Source: Xenococcus sp. MO_188.B8
Lineage (GTDB): Bacteria; Cyanobacteriota; Cyanobacteriia; Cyanobacteriales; Xenococcaceae
Reading direction: 5' to 3'
Assembly (NCBI GenBank): GCA_030065615.1
Contig: JASJDR010000049.1
Coordinates: forward strand, 1-37,912
Length of the DNA stretch: 37,912 nucleotides
A program made the position numbers and the translations under genes. The first letter of the stretch is position 1. Each line of letters starts with the position of its first letter. Positions 16,858 through 26,475 of this stretch are shown here, piece after piece. Below the pieces are notes generated by a model that saw only the letters and a program-made list of their open reading frames with translations, had not been told where the DNA came from and did not search any database.

Positions 16858-19800
16858 ATGTCTAGCAAAATCAACTGGCAAAATCTTCAACCTTGGGGTG
16901 GCTCGCAAAATACTGGATTTGAAGAATTATGCTGTCAACTTGCTCGTTATGAATTAGTACCCCCAGGTTCAAAATTTATTCGTAAAGGTACTCCTGATGG
17001 CGGTGTTGAGTGTTATTGGATATTACTAGATGGTGATGAATGGGGTTTACAAGCTAAGTTTTTTCTCTCTGTAGGTGATAAGCAATGGGAACAATTAAAT
17101 AAATCTGTTAAGACTTTTTTAGAAAAACATCCTCGAATAGTTCGCTACACAATTTGTATTCCTATGGATCGTTCCGATCCCCGAATCAATGACAAAAACT
17201 ATTTTATGGATAAATGGAATGAACAAGTAAAGAAATGGGAAAATTGGGCGCAACAAAAAGGTAGAACTATTGAGTTTATATATTGGGGAGAACATGAAAT
17301 TTGTGAGCGTTTGTCTCGCGAGAAACATCGAGGTAGATATTTATTTTGGTTTAATAGTCAAGAATTTAGTCAAAATTGGTTTAAAACTCGTGTTGATGAA
17401 GCCGTTAACAATGCGGGAACACGGTACACACCAGAATTAAATGTAGAATTGCCTATTGCCCAAATTTTTGATGGTTTAGGGAGAACTAAAGCGTTTTTTA
17501 ATCGGATTAAATTAATTAGAGGCAAAATTAAAAAATCGTTATCTAAAGTTACTAATTCCAAATCAGACGATCCAATTCAAGCAGCAGAAACTAAATTTCA
17601 AGCTAAAATTACACAACTATTAGCAAAATTATATGATTTAGATACAGTAGGAGTAGATGAAATTGATTTTGCTTCAATAAGAACTTTAGCTTCAGAATTA
17701 TATTTTGTTACTTACGATTATATTGATGTTTTACGCAATATTAAATCAGAGCAGCAACAAAAAAGTTATTCTCAAAACTATGATTATCGACAACATGAGC
17801 TTAACGAATTAGAAAGAGCAATAAGTTCACTTAAAAGATTATTAGAGAGTAAAGCAACCTTATTAGCAAATATTTCAGCATTGCTTTTATTAGGAAAAGC
17901 TGGAATGGGTAAAACTCATTTATTATGTGATGTTGCTCAATATAGAGTAAATTCTGGTTTACCTACAGTTCTGCTTTTGGGAGAACAATTTAATAATGCA
18001 GAACCTTGGTTACAAATGATTAGTCATCTGGGTTTATCTTGTAGCAGAGAAGAATTTTTAGGTGCGCTAAATTCTGCTGGAGAAGCTAGACAATCTAAAG
18101 CTCTAATTCTAATTGATGCTCTTAATGAAGGGGAAGGAAAAAAACTGTGGAAAAAATATTTAGCAGGAATACTAGCTATATTGTCTAATTATCCCTGGAT
18201 CAGTATTGCTGTTAGTGTACGTACTCCTTACAAAGATGTTGTTATCCCCGAGGGTCTAGACTCAACTAAATTAATACAAGAAACACATCAAGGTTTTGCT
18301 CAACATGAATATCAAGCGACTAAAACTTTTTTCGACCATTTTGGAATTAAACGTCCTAGTATACCTTTATTAAATCCTGAGTTTCAGAATCCTCTGTTTC
18401 TCAAATTATTTTGTACTGGCTTGAAAAATCGTGGTATGACAGAAGTGCCCAAAGGATTTTGCGGTATAACTTCTGTATTTGATTTTCTAGTCGATTCTGT
18501 TAACGAAAAATTAGCTAAAGAAGAATATTTAGACTTCGATCCTCAATCTAAAATTGTTAATCAGGCTATTAATAAATTAGCCGAACTCATGGCAAAGGGA
18601 AATAAGCAATGGTTAACTCGCGAAGAAGCAAAGTCTGTTGTTAATAACTTTCTATCTAGTAAGAGTTATCATAATTCACTATTTAGAAATTTACTGACTG
18701 AGGGTTTATTAGCTGAAGATAGATTTTATCAAGAAGAAGATCGATGGCAAGAAGGTATTCGCTTTACCTATGAAAGGCTTTCCGATCACTTGATTGTCAA
18801 GTATCTACTCGATGAACATTTAGATCGTAGCAATCCATCTGAATCATTTTTACCAGAACAACCTATAGGAGAACTATTCAAAGACCGATATTCTGCATAT
18901 CAAAATCGTGGATTAGTCGAAGCATTATCAATTCAAATTCCTGAAATAATTCAACAAGAGCTGGCAGAAATAGCTCCCTCTTATGCAAACTCTCATCTAT
19001 TTATTGACAGTTTTCTTGAAAGTATTCTATGGCGTAAACCAGAGTCAATTACTGATAAAACTTTAAATTATATCAATGAATATGTTGTTACTACTCAAGG
19101 AATGGAAGAAAAATTACTTAATGTTTTTTTGACAGTATCAACGAATATTGATCATCCATATAATGCTGATTTTCTTCACAAGCATCTTAAAAAATTAGAC
19201 ATGCCTGAACGAGATAAATATTGGTCTATGTTTATTCATAGTGAATATGAACAACATAGAGCAGTAGATAGTTTAGTAGATTGGGCATGGTCATCAGAAG
19301 ATAAGAGTCATATTGAAGATGAAGCAATTCGCCTTTGTGCTATTGCTTTGGCTTGGTTTTTAACTACATCTAATCGATTTTTACGAGATAGAGCGACAAA
19401 AGCTTTAGTCTCAATTTTAACTCCACGTATTTATTTACTACAGCAAATCATTCCCGAATTTCTTGATGTTAATGACCTGTATGTTTTAGAAAGACTTTTT
19501 GCTGTTGCTTATGGTTGTGCGATGCGAAGCGCGGATTACAATGCTGTAGCTGAATTAGCAAAAGATGTTTATGGTTGGATTTTTGAAGATGGTCAACCTA
19601 TTCCTCATATACTATTAAGATGTTATGCATGTGGAGTAATAGAAGTAGCTTTAAATCATAATAGTGATTTGAATATTGATATTGGTAAAGTTAGACCTCC
19701 ATACAATAGCGATTGGTTCGATTATATTCCCACAGAAGAAGATTTAAAGCAGTATAAAAAATCAACGAATGAAGAGGAACAGGTAAATTATTATTCTTGG

Positions 19801-21120
19801 TCAATCATAAATTCTGTATTAGATTATGGAGACTTTGCTAGATATATCATTGGGACTAACTATAATTCCTTTGCCTGGTCTTCTCAACTCTTAAGTCAGC
19901 CAATAAAACTTACTACTGAAGAAATTTATGATCAATTCGTTGAATCGTTGACTAAAAGACAAACAAAATCATGGGAAAGATATTACGAAACTAGAGATAT
20001 CGTAAATTATTACCGTGAATTAGACCAGAAAGAAAGAATAGAAATTTTCGGACAAGAATATACAGAAAAAGAGCTAGAAGAAGAACTTACTAAGACATTA
20101 GGGTATTTTAAAAATACTTTAGGGAAAAAGAAAACTCAGATATTTGAAGAATCAGTAATTCCTTATTTAAAAAATCTCACGGAAATTAAAATAAAGGATG
20201 CTAATAAATATCGCTTTGATTTGAGTATCGCCCAACGATGGATATTCTGGAAAGTTTTTGATTTAGGTTGGACTGTAGAGTTTTTTGGTAATTTTGATTC
20301 AATGATTAATTCAAGCAATATAGGAAGAAAAGCTAATAAAGTAGAACGAATTGGAAAAAAATATCAATGGCTTGCATATCATGAATTTTTAGCTCGCGTA
20401 TCCGATAATTTTTATTTTGAAAAAGATAGGCGGAATCAAAATAATAACCAAGGTTATCAAGGCTCTTGGCAATTAAGTATTCGAGATATCGATCCTTCTT
20501 GCTTATTAAAAAATGCTCCACAAGAAAAATCAGATAAAGATGAGCTACCTTGGTGGTCTTCCTCAAAATATGATGCTTGGGAATTAATGCCAGATAATAT
20601 TAAGTGGCTCAAAAATGAAAATGATTTACCCCCAATTCAACCAATGATTGAGCTTATTAATCCTCAAGATAATTCTCAATGGATTACTTTAGAGAGTAAT
20701 CCATCTTGGAGAGAACCAACGCCAATTGATGAAGATCGGTATGACTATCCAAGAAGAAATATTTGGTATCAAATTAAAAGCTATATAATTCGCAAAGAAG
20801 ATATCGATTGCTTGTATGATTGGGCTATTCAACAAGATTTTATGGGACGCTGGATGCCCGAATCTAATGAAAACCATAAGATATTTTTAGGAGAGTTTTT
20901 CTGTTCGCCAGCTTTTAACTATCACAATATTCCCTATTTTCTTCATGATGGTTGGACTCAAGGAGGAGATGATCGAATTCCTAAGCCAGTATTAGTTTCT
21001 ACTGATCAATATTTAAGAGAAAGTGGTACTTATGATGGTTCTGTAGATGAGTCTTACTCTATTTATTTACCTTGTTCCTGGTTAGTTGAACAAATGAATC
21101 TAAGTTGGAATGGTGTGTAA
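16858..21120 (+). CDS. Mrr-like nuclease fused to STAND NTPase (Avs-like antiviral protein)
   Basis: This 1420-residue protein has a PD-(D/E/Q)xK nuclease-like N-terminus (FEELCCQLARYE, then GTPDGGVE with Asp47, then GLQAKF with Gln65/Lys67, the QxK variant seen in Mrr enzymes). A STAND/NACHT-type ATPase follows with Walker A GKAGMGKT (346-353) and Walker B LILIDALNEG (Asp420). About 700 C-terminal residues are helical and repeat-like, as expected for a ligand-sensing region. This is the architecture of Avs proteins, which recognise conserved phage proteins and then cleave DNA. It stands alone and is AT-rich. The stop TAA at 21118-21120 is followed by 90 open codons in the same frame, so the present protein probably lacks the original C-terminus. 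Family placement by architecture only. Confidence 0.75.
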   Translation: MSSKINWQNLQPWGGSQNTGFEELCCQLARYELVPPGSKFIRKGTPDGGVECYWILLDGDEWGLQAKFFLSVGDKQWEQLNKSVKTFLEKHPRIVRYTICIPMDRSDPRINDKNYFMDKWNEQVKKWENWAQQKGRTIEFIYWGEHEICERLSREKHRGRYLFWFNSQEFSQNWFKTRVDEAVNNAGTRYTPELNVELPIAQIFDGLGRTKAFFNRIKLIRGKIKKSLSKVTNSKSDDPIQAAETKFQAKITQLLAKLYDLDTVGVDEIDFASIRTLASELYFVTYDYIDVLRNIKSEQQQKSYSQNYDYRQHELNELERAISSLKRLLESKATLLANISALLLLGKAGMGKTHLLCDVAQYRVNSGLPTVLLLGEQFNNAEPWLQMISHLGLSCSREEFLGALNSAGEARQSKALILIDALNEGEGKKLWKKYLAGILAILSNYPWISIAVSVRTPYKDVVIPEGLDSTKLIQETHQGFAQHEYQATKTFFDHFGIKRPSIPLLNPEFQNPLFLKLFCTGLKNRGMTEVPKGFCGITSVFDFLVDSVNEKLAKEEYLDFDPQSKIVNQAINKLAELMAKGNKQWLTREEAKSVVNNFLSSKSYHNSLFRNLLTEGLLAEDRFYQEEDRWQEGIRFTYERLSDHLIVKYLLDEHLDRSNPSESFLPEQPIGELFKDRYSAYQNRGLVEALSIQIPEIIQQELAEIAPSYANSHLFIDSFLESILWRKPESITDKTLNYINEYVVTTQGMEEKLLNVFLTVSTNIDHPYNADFLHKHLKKLDMPERDKYWSMFIHSEYEQHRAVDSLVDWAWSSEDKSHIEDEAIRLCAIALAWFLTTSNRFLRDRATKALVSILTPRIYLLQQIIPEFLDVNDLYVLERLFAVAYGCAMRSADYNAVAELAKDVYGWIFEDGQPIPHILLRCYACGVIEVALNHNSDLNIDIGKVRPPYNSDWFDYIPTEEDLKQYKKSTNEEEQVNYYSWSIINSVLDYGDFARYIIGTNYNSFAWSSQLLSQPIKLTTEEIYDQFVESLTKRQTKSWERYYETRDIVNYYRELDQKERIEIFGQEYTEKELEEELTKTLGYFKNTLGKKKTQIFEESVIPYLKNLTEIKIKDANKYRFDLSIAQRWIFWKVFDLGWTVEFFGNFDSMINSSNIGRKANKVERIGKKYQWLAYHEFLARVSDNFYFEKDRRNQNNNQGYQGSWQLSIRDIDPSCLLKNAPQEKSDKDELPWWSSSKYDAWELMPDNIKWLKNENDLPPIQPMIELINPQDNSQWITLESNPSWREPTPIDEDRYDYPRRNIWYQIKSYIIRKEDIDCLYDWAIQQDFMGRWMPESNENHKIFLGEFFCSPAFNYHNIPYFLHDGWTQGGDDRIPKPVLVSTDQYLRESGTYDGSVDESYSIYLPCSWLVEQMNLSWNGV

Positions 21121-21393
21121 GGTTATTTTTTTGATATTCAAGGTAATTTAATTGCTTTTGATCCATCTGTAAGAGAATATGGGTCTAATGCTTGTCTAAT
21201 CAAAAGAGACGCACTATTAGAATTTTTGAATCAAAATAACTACGATATCATTTGGACTGTTTTGGGAGAAAAGATGGTTATCAAAGGATCTCCTCATCAT
21301 GGTCGATTGGAAATTAGCGGTGCTTTTCGCTTAAACAATGGCAAGCTGGTCAGTCAAATTAATTCTAAACTCATTCTTCGTGATGATAATTAG
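21121..21393 (+). pseudogene. In-frame 3' continuation of the nuclease-STAND gene after a stop codon
   Basis: Directly after the TAA the same frame stays open for 90 codons to TAG at 21391-21393. It reads protein-like sequence (GYFFDIQGNLIAFDPSV, NYDIIWTVLGEKMVIKG, GRLEISGAFRLNNGKL) with codon use like the gene upstream. There is no start codon or ribosome binding site at its beginning. The simplest reading is a single nonsense change (for example GAA to TAA) in a gene once encoding about 1511 residues. Stop-codon readthrough or a sequencing error are alternatives. Confidence 0.75.
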
Positions 21394-21416
21394 GTAATTA
21401 TACTAATTTACTAGTT

Positions 21417-21818
21417 CTAACTTGAAATATCATGCTTTTGCTGCATTTCTTGTTCAAATTCGCTTAAAGAACGGGTTTGTCCAGATTCTATATCTGTCAA
21501 TCCTTGTTTGATGCCTGCTATGGTTTCCAGCTTTTCAATTTTGTCTAAAAGCTTTTGATATGATATGGCATTTTGAACCACAATTTCCGCTTTCCCATTT
21601 ACCGTTAAAACTACAGGCTGTCCTGTTTCTTTAGGAAGGGAATGTCCCATTTCTTGATATTCTTCTTGAATCATGGCAAAAACGTTTCTCAATTCTGCAT
21701 TAGCTGCTTCCGAAGTTTCTCCCCAAGCAAGACAGCCATCAATTGCGGGGACATAAGCGACAAAAGTGCCATTATCGTCGGGACGAATAACGATTGTATA
21801 ATCTTGCAAGGATTTCAT
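21417..21818 (-). CDS. Chimeric HicB-like / Phd-YefM-like antitoxin
   Basis: The 133-residue product joins two antitoxin types. Residues 1-60 are a HicB fold (TIVIRPDDNGTFVAYVPAI, DGCLAWGETSEAANAELRN) with the partly degenerate RNase H-like beta-alpha core. Residues about 64-130 match the distal part of Phd/YefM antitoxins (GQPVVLTVNGKAEIVVQNA, SYQKLLDKIEKLETIAGIKQG, then the acidic toxin-binding tail). No HicA, ParE or RelE toxin gene adjoins it: the next gene downstream is the convergent STAND gene 23 bp away, and upstream lies an unrelated operon. It may be an orphan that neutralises toxins elsewhere. The join is in one uninterrupted frame. Confidence 0.75.
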   Translation of the reverse strand: MKSLQDYTIVIRPDDNGTFVAYVPAIDGCLAWGETSEAANAELRNVFAMIQEEYQEMGHSLPKETGQPVVLTVNGKAEIVVQNAISYQKLLDKIEKLETIAGIKQGLTDIESGQTRSLSEFEQEMQQKHDISS

Positions 21819-21924
21819 TGGTTACTTAATCTGTCTGCATCCTCTTAGAGTAACAGAACAATTCTTATTTTTCTTTCATTGCAGATTGGGTTTAGGGTTA
21901 AACGATCTATTTTTGAAGCAATTT

Positions 21925-22845
21925 TCAATTAGGGGACTTAGTCATTTCAAATAAATTTTTAGCTTGGGGGGCAATGAATCCTTCAAAGAGATTTTTCTTT
22001 CCCGTACTATCTTCCACGAAATATCTCTGTGCTAATTCATAATAGGCATAGCTCCAGGCCATCTGATCGAGATTTCCTTGTTCATCGAGAACTTCTACTG
22101 GTTCAATGACAGCATGAGTTGCGGTCTGTTGCAACCCGCTGGCTTGACCCCCTTCAAAGCGATCTTTCATCGGTACACCTTCACTAGCCAGAGCTTGAGC
22201 TGTACTCTCGATATCAGGATAGATCGGGGTATGTTGTCGATTAATATATGCTGTGAAGTGATTTACGCTATAACCATGCAGCAATACCCAAGCCCCATAT
22301 TGGCTCACCTCGTTAACTGCCTCTACCACAGTTCGCTTAGGTGGTGACCAAGGACGTTTAAAGGCCGGGAGCAAGGTTTGGGCAATTCCTTGATAATCTT
22401 TCTCTGATGCCAGAGAGGATTGTTGCAGAGCCAGTAAATCGAAAAATGAACCCGACTGAACAGTATTTTGAATCATACTGACAATTGAAGTCGGTAGTTG
22501 CTCGACAATCAACTCGCTGATAAACAGTTTAGGTAAATCCAACTCATCTTGAGCTGGATGACGATAGTGACGGGCATAAAGATGGCGATCTCCAAATTTA
22601 TATTCTCCCACTACCTTGTAACCTAACCATTCCACAATATTTTCCAGGTAAGTTATTCCCAAATTCACTGCACCCGTGGGGCGCTCCACATCTAGCCTTA
22701 AGGAGCGGAAGGCAATATGGTCATTAGCCACAATGCCTCCTGCAGCTTGAATCATCGCTTCATAAACGCGGGCATAGTTCACTCGTTGACGATAAATCTC
22801 CCAGAGTTGCGCCCATAGTTCCTGGGCCAGATATGGTGAATTCAT
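21925..22845 (-). CDS. DUF1338 protein, probable 2-oxoadipate dioxygenase/decarboxylase
   Basis: The 306-residue protein belongs to the DUF1338/HglS family, Fe(II) enzymes that convert 2-oxoadipate with O2 to 2-hydroxyglutarate and CO2 in lysine catabolism. Expected metal ligands can be placed: His43 in NDHIAFRSL (with Arg47, a substrate-binding position), His196 in GYSVNHFTAY and Glu248 in HAVIEPVEV. It is shorter than E. coli YdcJ (about 450 residues), as is usual for the short bacterial branch. Its ATG overlaps the stop of the aminotransferase gene by 4 bp (ATGA), so they are translated together. This context supports a role after transamination of 2-aminoadipate. The biochemical role is inferred from family and neighbours. 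Confidence 0.8.
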   Translation of the reverse strand: MNSPYLAQELWAQLWEIYRQRVNYARVYEAMIQAAGGIVANDHIAFRSLRLDVERPTGAVNLGITYLENIVEWLGYKVVGEYKFGDRHLYARHYRHPAQDELDLPKLFISELIVEQLPTSIVSMIQNTVQSGSFFDLLALQQSSLASEKDYQGIAQTLLPAFKRPWSPPKRTVVEAVNEVSQYGAWVLLHGYSVNHFTAYINRQHTPIYPDIESTAQALASEGVPMKDRFEGGQASGLQQTATHAVIEPVEVLDEQGNLDQMAWSYAYYELAQRYFVEDSTGKKNLFEGFIAPQAKNLFEMTKSPN

Positions 22846-24158
22846 GAGTATTTTTTGAGTACTTCGTTAAGAATATTCAGGGTAACAGTAATTTGTTCGG
22901 CAGTAATTACCAGAGGAGGAGAAAAGCGAATCGAGGCTTTGCCACAGCCCAGGAGGATTAAACCTTGATAAAAAGCATCTTGCAAAATGCGGTCGCGCTT
23001 AGCTGGATCTGGTTTGCCCTGGTTGTCATAAATATCGATCGCCATCATCAAACCTTTACCATGAGGTGGTGATATACAAGAAAAACTTGAAGCTAGGCGC
23101 GTTAACCCTTCTTGTAACTCTAGACCTCTCTCCCGAGCATTCTCAATTAAGCCATTTTCTAATAATTGTAAGGTAACATTAGCTGCGGCACAGGCTACTG
23201 GGTTGCCCCCAAATGTATTAGAGTGAGATCCTGGAGGCCAGGTCATAATCTCTGGTCTAGATAAGATTGCTCCCAAGGGTAAACCACTAGCAATTCCCTT
23301 AGCTAGGGTAATAATATCAGGCATCACATTCCAATGCTCAATAGCAAAGAGTTTCCCTGTGCGTCCCATGCCCGATTGTACTTCGTCGAGGATCAGGAGT
23401 ATTTTATGGCGATCGCATATTTCTCGTAACCGCTCCAGAAAGCCATCTTCAGGCACAATATAGCCTCCTTCTCCCTGGATGGGTTCTACCACAATGGCTG
23501 CTACATCTGATGGCGGTAGCATCGAGGTAAAGAGGTTTTGTTCGAGGTAATCTAAGCTCTCATGGGTACCATAGGGAATATGGGTCACTCCTGGAACTAG
23601 AGGGCCAAAACCTTGACATTGAACTGATTTAGATCCAGTGAGGGACATTGCGCCATAGGTTCGTCCATGAAACCCAGCCACAAAAGCAATCACCCGCCAA
23701 CGCTGGGTATAATACTTCGCTAGCTTCAAAGCTCCTTCCACAGATTCGGCTCCAGAATTGGTAAAGAACACTCGGGCTTTGGCACCCTGAGAGGGTTGAG
23801 GAAAGGGAGCTTTGGCGACCAGGGTTTCTGCTAGCTGAGCCAGGGGTTCATAATAAAAATCGCCACCACACATGTGCAAAAGCTTTGCCGACTGCTCCTG
23901 GATTGCCTGAACAACTTGGGGATGGGAGTGACCAGTAGCAGCCACCGCAATTCCCGCAGTCAGATCCAAAAAGATATTGCCATCAACGTCTTCTATTAGA
24001 CAACCATCTCCTCCCTCGACCACTAACGGATATTCTCTGGTATAGGAGGGAGAAGTGACAGCGCGATCGCGATCTATAATCGCTTTGGCTTTAGGCCCAG
24101 GTAGTGAGGTGATTAACTTAGGCGCTTCTATGTTTGGGGATTTGGTTACAGTAAACAT
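22842..24158 (-). CDS. Class-III PLP aminotransferase (lysine/aminoadipate/GABA type)
   Basis: The 438-residue fold-type I PLP enzyme is of the acetylornithine/4-aminobutyrate aminotransferase family. It shows NSGAESVEGALKLA (phosphate-binding loop), AGFHGRTYGAMSLTG, LILDEVQSG with Asp258, and the PLP-binding Lys287 in LAKGIASGLPLGAI, then SHSNTFGGNPVACAAA. The N-terminus carries PGPKAKAIIDRDRAVTSPSY, common in the archaeal/cyanobacterial broad-specificity branch. It overlaps the 2-oxoadipate dioxygenase gene, which suggests that its substrate is lysine (epsilon-amino) or 2-aminoadipate, rather than acetylornithine. Exact substrate cannot be decided from sequence alone. Confidence 0.85.
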   Translation of the reverse strand: MFTVTKSPNIEAPKLITSLPGPKAKAIIDRDRAVTSPSYTREYPLVVEGGDGCLIEDVDGNIFLDLTAGIAVAATGHSHPQVVQAIQEQSAKLLHMCGGDFYYEPLAQLAETLVAKAPFPQPSQGAKARVFFTNSGAESVEGALKLAKYYTQRWRVIAFVAGFHGRTYGAMSLTGSKSVQCQGFGPLVPGVTHIPYGTHESLDYLEQNLFTSMLPPSDVAAIVVEPIQGEGGYIVPEDGFLERLREICDRHKILLILDEVQSGMGRTGKLFAIEHWNVMPDIITLAKGIASGLPLGAILSRPEIMTWPPGSHSNTFGGNPVACAAANVTLQLLENGLIENARERGLELQEGLTRLASSFSCISPPHGKGLMMAIDIYDNQGKPDPAKRDRILQDAFYQGLILLGCGKASIRFSPPLVITAEQITVTLNILNEVLKKYS

Positions 24159-24555
24159 GGTTTTAAATAAGTAATAAACTAGGGGCGTAGCATGCTACCT
24201 CCGTACATAAGTAACAAGGCTCAGTTTTGAGCAAGCAGGATGCGCGAGTCTCACTGGCAGATCCCATCAATGCTTAAACTATTTCGAGTATTTCTAACTG
24301 GTAGGTAGGTTATTTCCCCTGTGGGATACTAGAGTTATATCTTCTATTTTATCTATTGCCTACTGATAGGGCTTCAACTTTGAAGACAAAAGTCAGGAGG
24401 GTTGTACTTTTCTCTTCTCTCTTGAGTATATAAGCCTCAACTTCTTAAGTCACAAGGAGTTTATTTTATGTAATTAAAATGACAAAAAAACAATATTATA
24501 CTTAGCCCCAGTTTAATAATTATACTTAGAAGACAGTTTTGTTCTCAATACTAAA

Positions 24556-24837
24556 GTGGAAGTAAACTATATTGAATTTTTGCTAGAAGTTATTCTAATC
24601 AATGAGAATCATTCCTTATATATGACTCCTTCTCTTCAAGAACAATATTGTTATAAAAAAAGCTGATTTGCATTTCTCCAATGCTAAATAAATGTATTTT
24701 TTACAGATGCTAATAATGAAATTGACTACGGAAATATTGATGAATTTTTTAAAGAGGAAAATTACTTTTATCTTAGTGGAGATTGGGGAGAACTTGCAAT
24801 TGTAGAACCATCAATTTTGTTTGAAATTTTAACTTAA
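24556..24837 (+). pseudogene. Degraded small gene of unknown family
   Basis: Two short frames on the plus strand look protein-like. One (24556-24666, GTG start) reads VNYIEFLLEVILINENHSLY. The other (24688-24837) reads DANNEIDYGNIDEFFKE and YFYLSGDWGELAIVEPS and ends at TAA without a start codon. Together they suggest one small acidic protein broken by stops. I do not recognise it. Confidence 0.3.
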
Positions 24838-24893
24838 ATCAATTCAATTTAGATATAACTAACGTAATTGCTGATGAAGAACATCCCATTCGT

Positions 24894-24921
24894 GTAGGGG
24901 CGCTTTGCAAAGCGCCCCTAC
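24894..24921. repeat. 28-bp perfect palindrome
   Basis: GTAGGGGCGCTTTG followed at once by its exact reverse complement. This is a common cyanobacterial GC-rich intergenic palindrome. It lies about 60 bp beyond the stop of the aldehyde dehydrogenase gene and may act as a 3' hairpin for that transcript, though no T run follows. Confidence 0.75.
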
Positions 24922-24981
24922 TAATAAATCTAATCAAAACCTGATATCCATAATTTCCAGAAATCACCTCAAATCAAGAAG

Positions 24982-26475
24982 TCACCGATTATCAATCTGA
25001 GCGCGTTGTAACTGCCCTGAAAAATCGACATAGACAGTTTTCCACTCCGAGAAAATATCCAATGCCGCAGTACCTGCTTCTCGATGACCGTTACCAGTAG
25101 CTTTGACACCGCCAAAAGGTAGATGAACCTCTGCTCCAATAGTTGGACCATTGATATAAGTAATTCCCGCTTCAATATCTCGCATCGCTTGGAAAGCCCG
25201 ATTAACATTTTGGGTATAAACGGCAGAGGATAGACCATAGCGAGAGTCATTAATAATCGCGATCGCTTCTTCAAATGATCCCACCTCAATTAAGGACACC
25301 ACTGGACCAAAAATTTCTTCTTGAGCTACCCGCATCTGAGACTCAACTCCATCAAGAATAGTAGGTTCAAAGAAATAACCTTGATCCAATCCTTCACCCT
25401 GAGCTTGTTTACCCCCTGTCAGAATAGTCACACCTTCATCCTGAGCTACTTCTAGATAATATTTCACCCGCTTTAGCTGAGCTTCATTAACCAAAGGTCC
25501 GACATCAGTATGGGGATCAGTTCCTGCGCCCAAGCGTAACTTACGGGTTTTGTCTAAAAGTTTTGCCGTAAAATCAGCTTTGATATCCCGATGTAAAATC
25601 AGACGGCTCGTAGCAGTACAGCGCTGTCCAGTTGTGCCAAAAGCGCCCCAGAGCGCTCCCTCCAAAGCTAGCTCCAGATCCGCATCTTCCATAACAATCT
25701 GGGCATTTTTCCCTCCCATTTCTAAGGAAACCCGCTTATGACTCCGTCCACAAATGGCTGCTACTTCGGCTCCCGTTTGGGATGATCCCGTAAAAGAAAC
25801 TAAATCAACCTCAGGATGGGAAGTTAAACTTTGACCAACTTCTTCCCCCGATCCATGAACTAAGTTAAAAACTCCTGGCGGTACTCCTGCCTCAGCAATA
25901 ATTTCGGTAAGGAGAGTTGCGCAAGCAGAAACATCTTTAGCTGGTTTAAAAATTAGAGTATTGCCACATACTAAAGCAGGTAATGCTTTCCAGCAGGGAA
26001 TCGCGATGGGGAAATTCCAGGGAGTGATTAAAGCAGCAACCCCAATCGGCATCCGCAGGGTCATGGCAAATTTATTGCCCAATTCTGAAGGCGTGGTCTG
26101 GCCAAATAAACGACGACCTTCTCCTGCATAGTAAAAAGCACAATCAATTCCTTCTTGGACATCTCCCTGTGCTTCTGTGAGGATCTTGCCCATTTCCCGA
26201 CTCATAAGCGTAGCTAATTCTTTTTTGCGAGCCAGCAATCCTTCACCAATTCGATGGACAATTTCCGAGCGCACGGGCGCAGGAACCAGTCTCCAGGACT
26301 GATAAGCTTGACGAGCAGCAGTAACAGCAGCTTGGACATCGGCTGATCCAGATAAAGGTACCGTGGCAATGCATTCGCGACCGTTGGCAGGATTAAGACT
26401 CTCAAAAGACTTTCCTGATTTAGCTGAGATCCACTGTCCATTAATGTAATTATGACAAGTGAGTGGTTTATTCAC
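24982..26475 (-). CDS. Aldehyde dehydrogenase, probable 2-aminoadipate-semialdehyde type
   Basis: The 497-residue NAD(P)-dependent aldehyde dehydrogenase has Asn154 in [11 protein letters not shown], the cofactor-binding FTGSSQTG loop, catalytic Glu252 in [11 protein letters not shown] and catalytic Cys286 in [10 protein letters not shown]. The end reads [15 protein letters not shown] and [20 protein letters not shown], a C-terminus I associate with bacterial enzymes acting on amino-acid semialdehydes. Length is normal. It lies 824 bp upstream of, and in the same direction as, the aminotransferase and 2-oxoadipate dioxygenase genes. In a lysine pathway it would oxidise 2-aminoadipate 6-semialdehyde to 2-aminoadipate; succinate semialdehyde is an alternative substrate. 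The ATG at 26475 is preceded by GGGAGGATG-like sequence on the minus strand. Confidence 0.85.
   Translation of the reverse strand: MNKPLTCHNYINGQWISAKSGKSFESLNPANGRECIATVPLSGSADVQAAVTAARQAYQSWRLVPAPVRSEIVHRIGEGLLARKKELATLMSREMGKILTEAQGDVQEGIDCAFYYAGEGRRLFGQTTPSELGNKFAMTLRMPIGVAALITPWNFPIAIPCWKALPALVCGNTLIFKPAKDVSACATLLTEIIAEAGVPPGVFNLVHGSGEEVGQSLTSHPEVDLVSFTGSSQTGAEVAAICGRSHKRVSLEMGGKNAQIVMEDADLELALEGALWGAFGTTGQRCTATSRLILHRDIKADFTAKLLDKTRKLRLGAGTDPHTDVGPLVNEAQLKRVKYYLEVAQDEGVTILTGGKQAQGEGLDQGYFFEPTILDGVESQMRVAQEEIFGPVVSLIEVGSFEEAIAIINDSRYGLSSAVYTQNVNRAFQAMRDIEAGITYINGPTIGAEVHLPFGGVKATGNGHREAGTAALDIFSEWKTVYVDFSGQLQRAQIDNR

Larger units (their letters stand above)
24159..24981. other. Intergenic region between the aldehyde dehydrogenase and aminotransferase genes
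   Basis: This 823-bp gap has no intact gene. It contains the palindrome GTAGCATGCTAC (24187-24198), a degraded coding patch (24556-24837, listed separately) and a perfect 28-bp palindrome (24894-24921). The aminotransferase promoter must lie in its left part. Confidence 0.5.
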
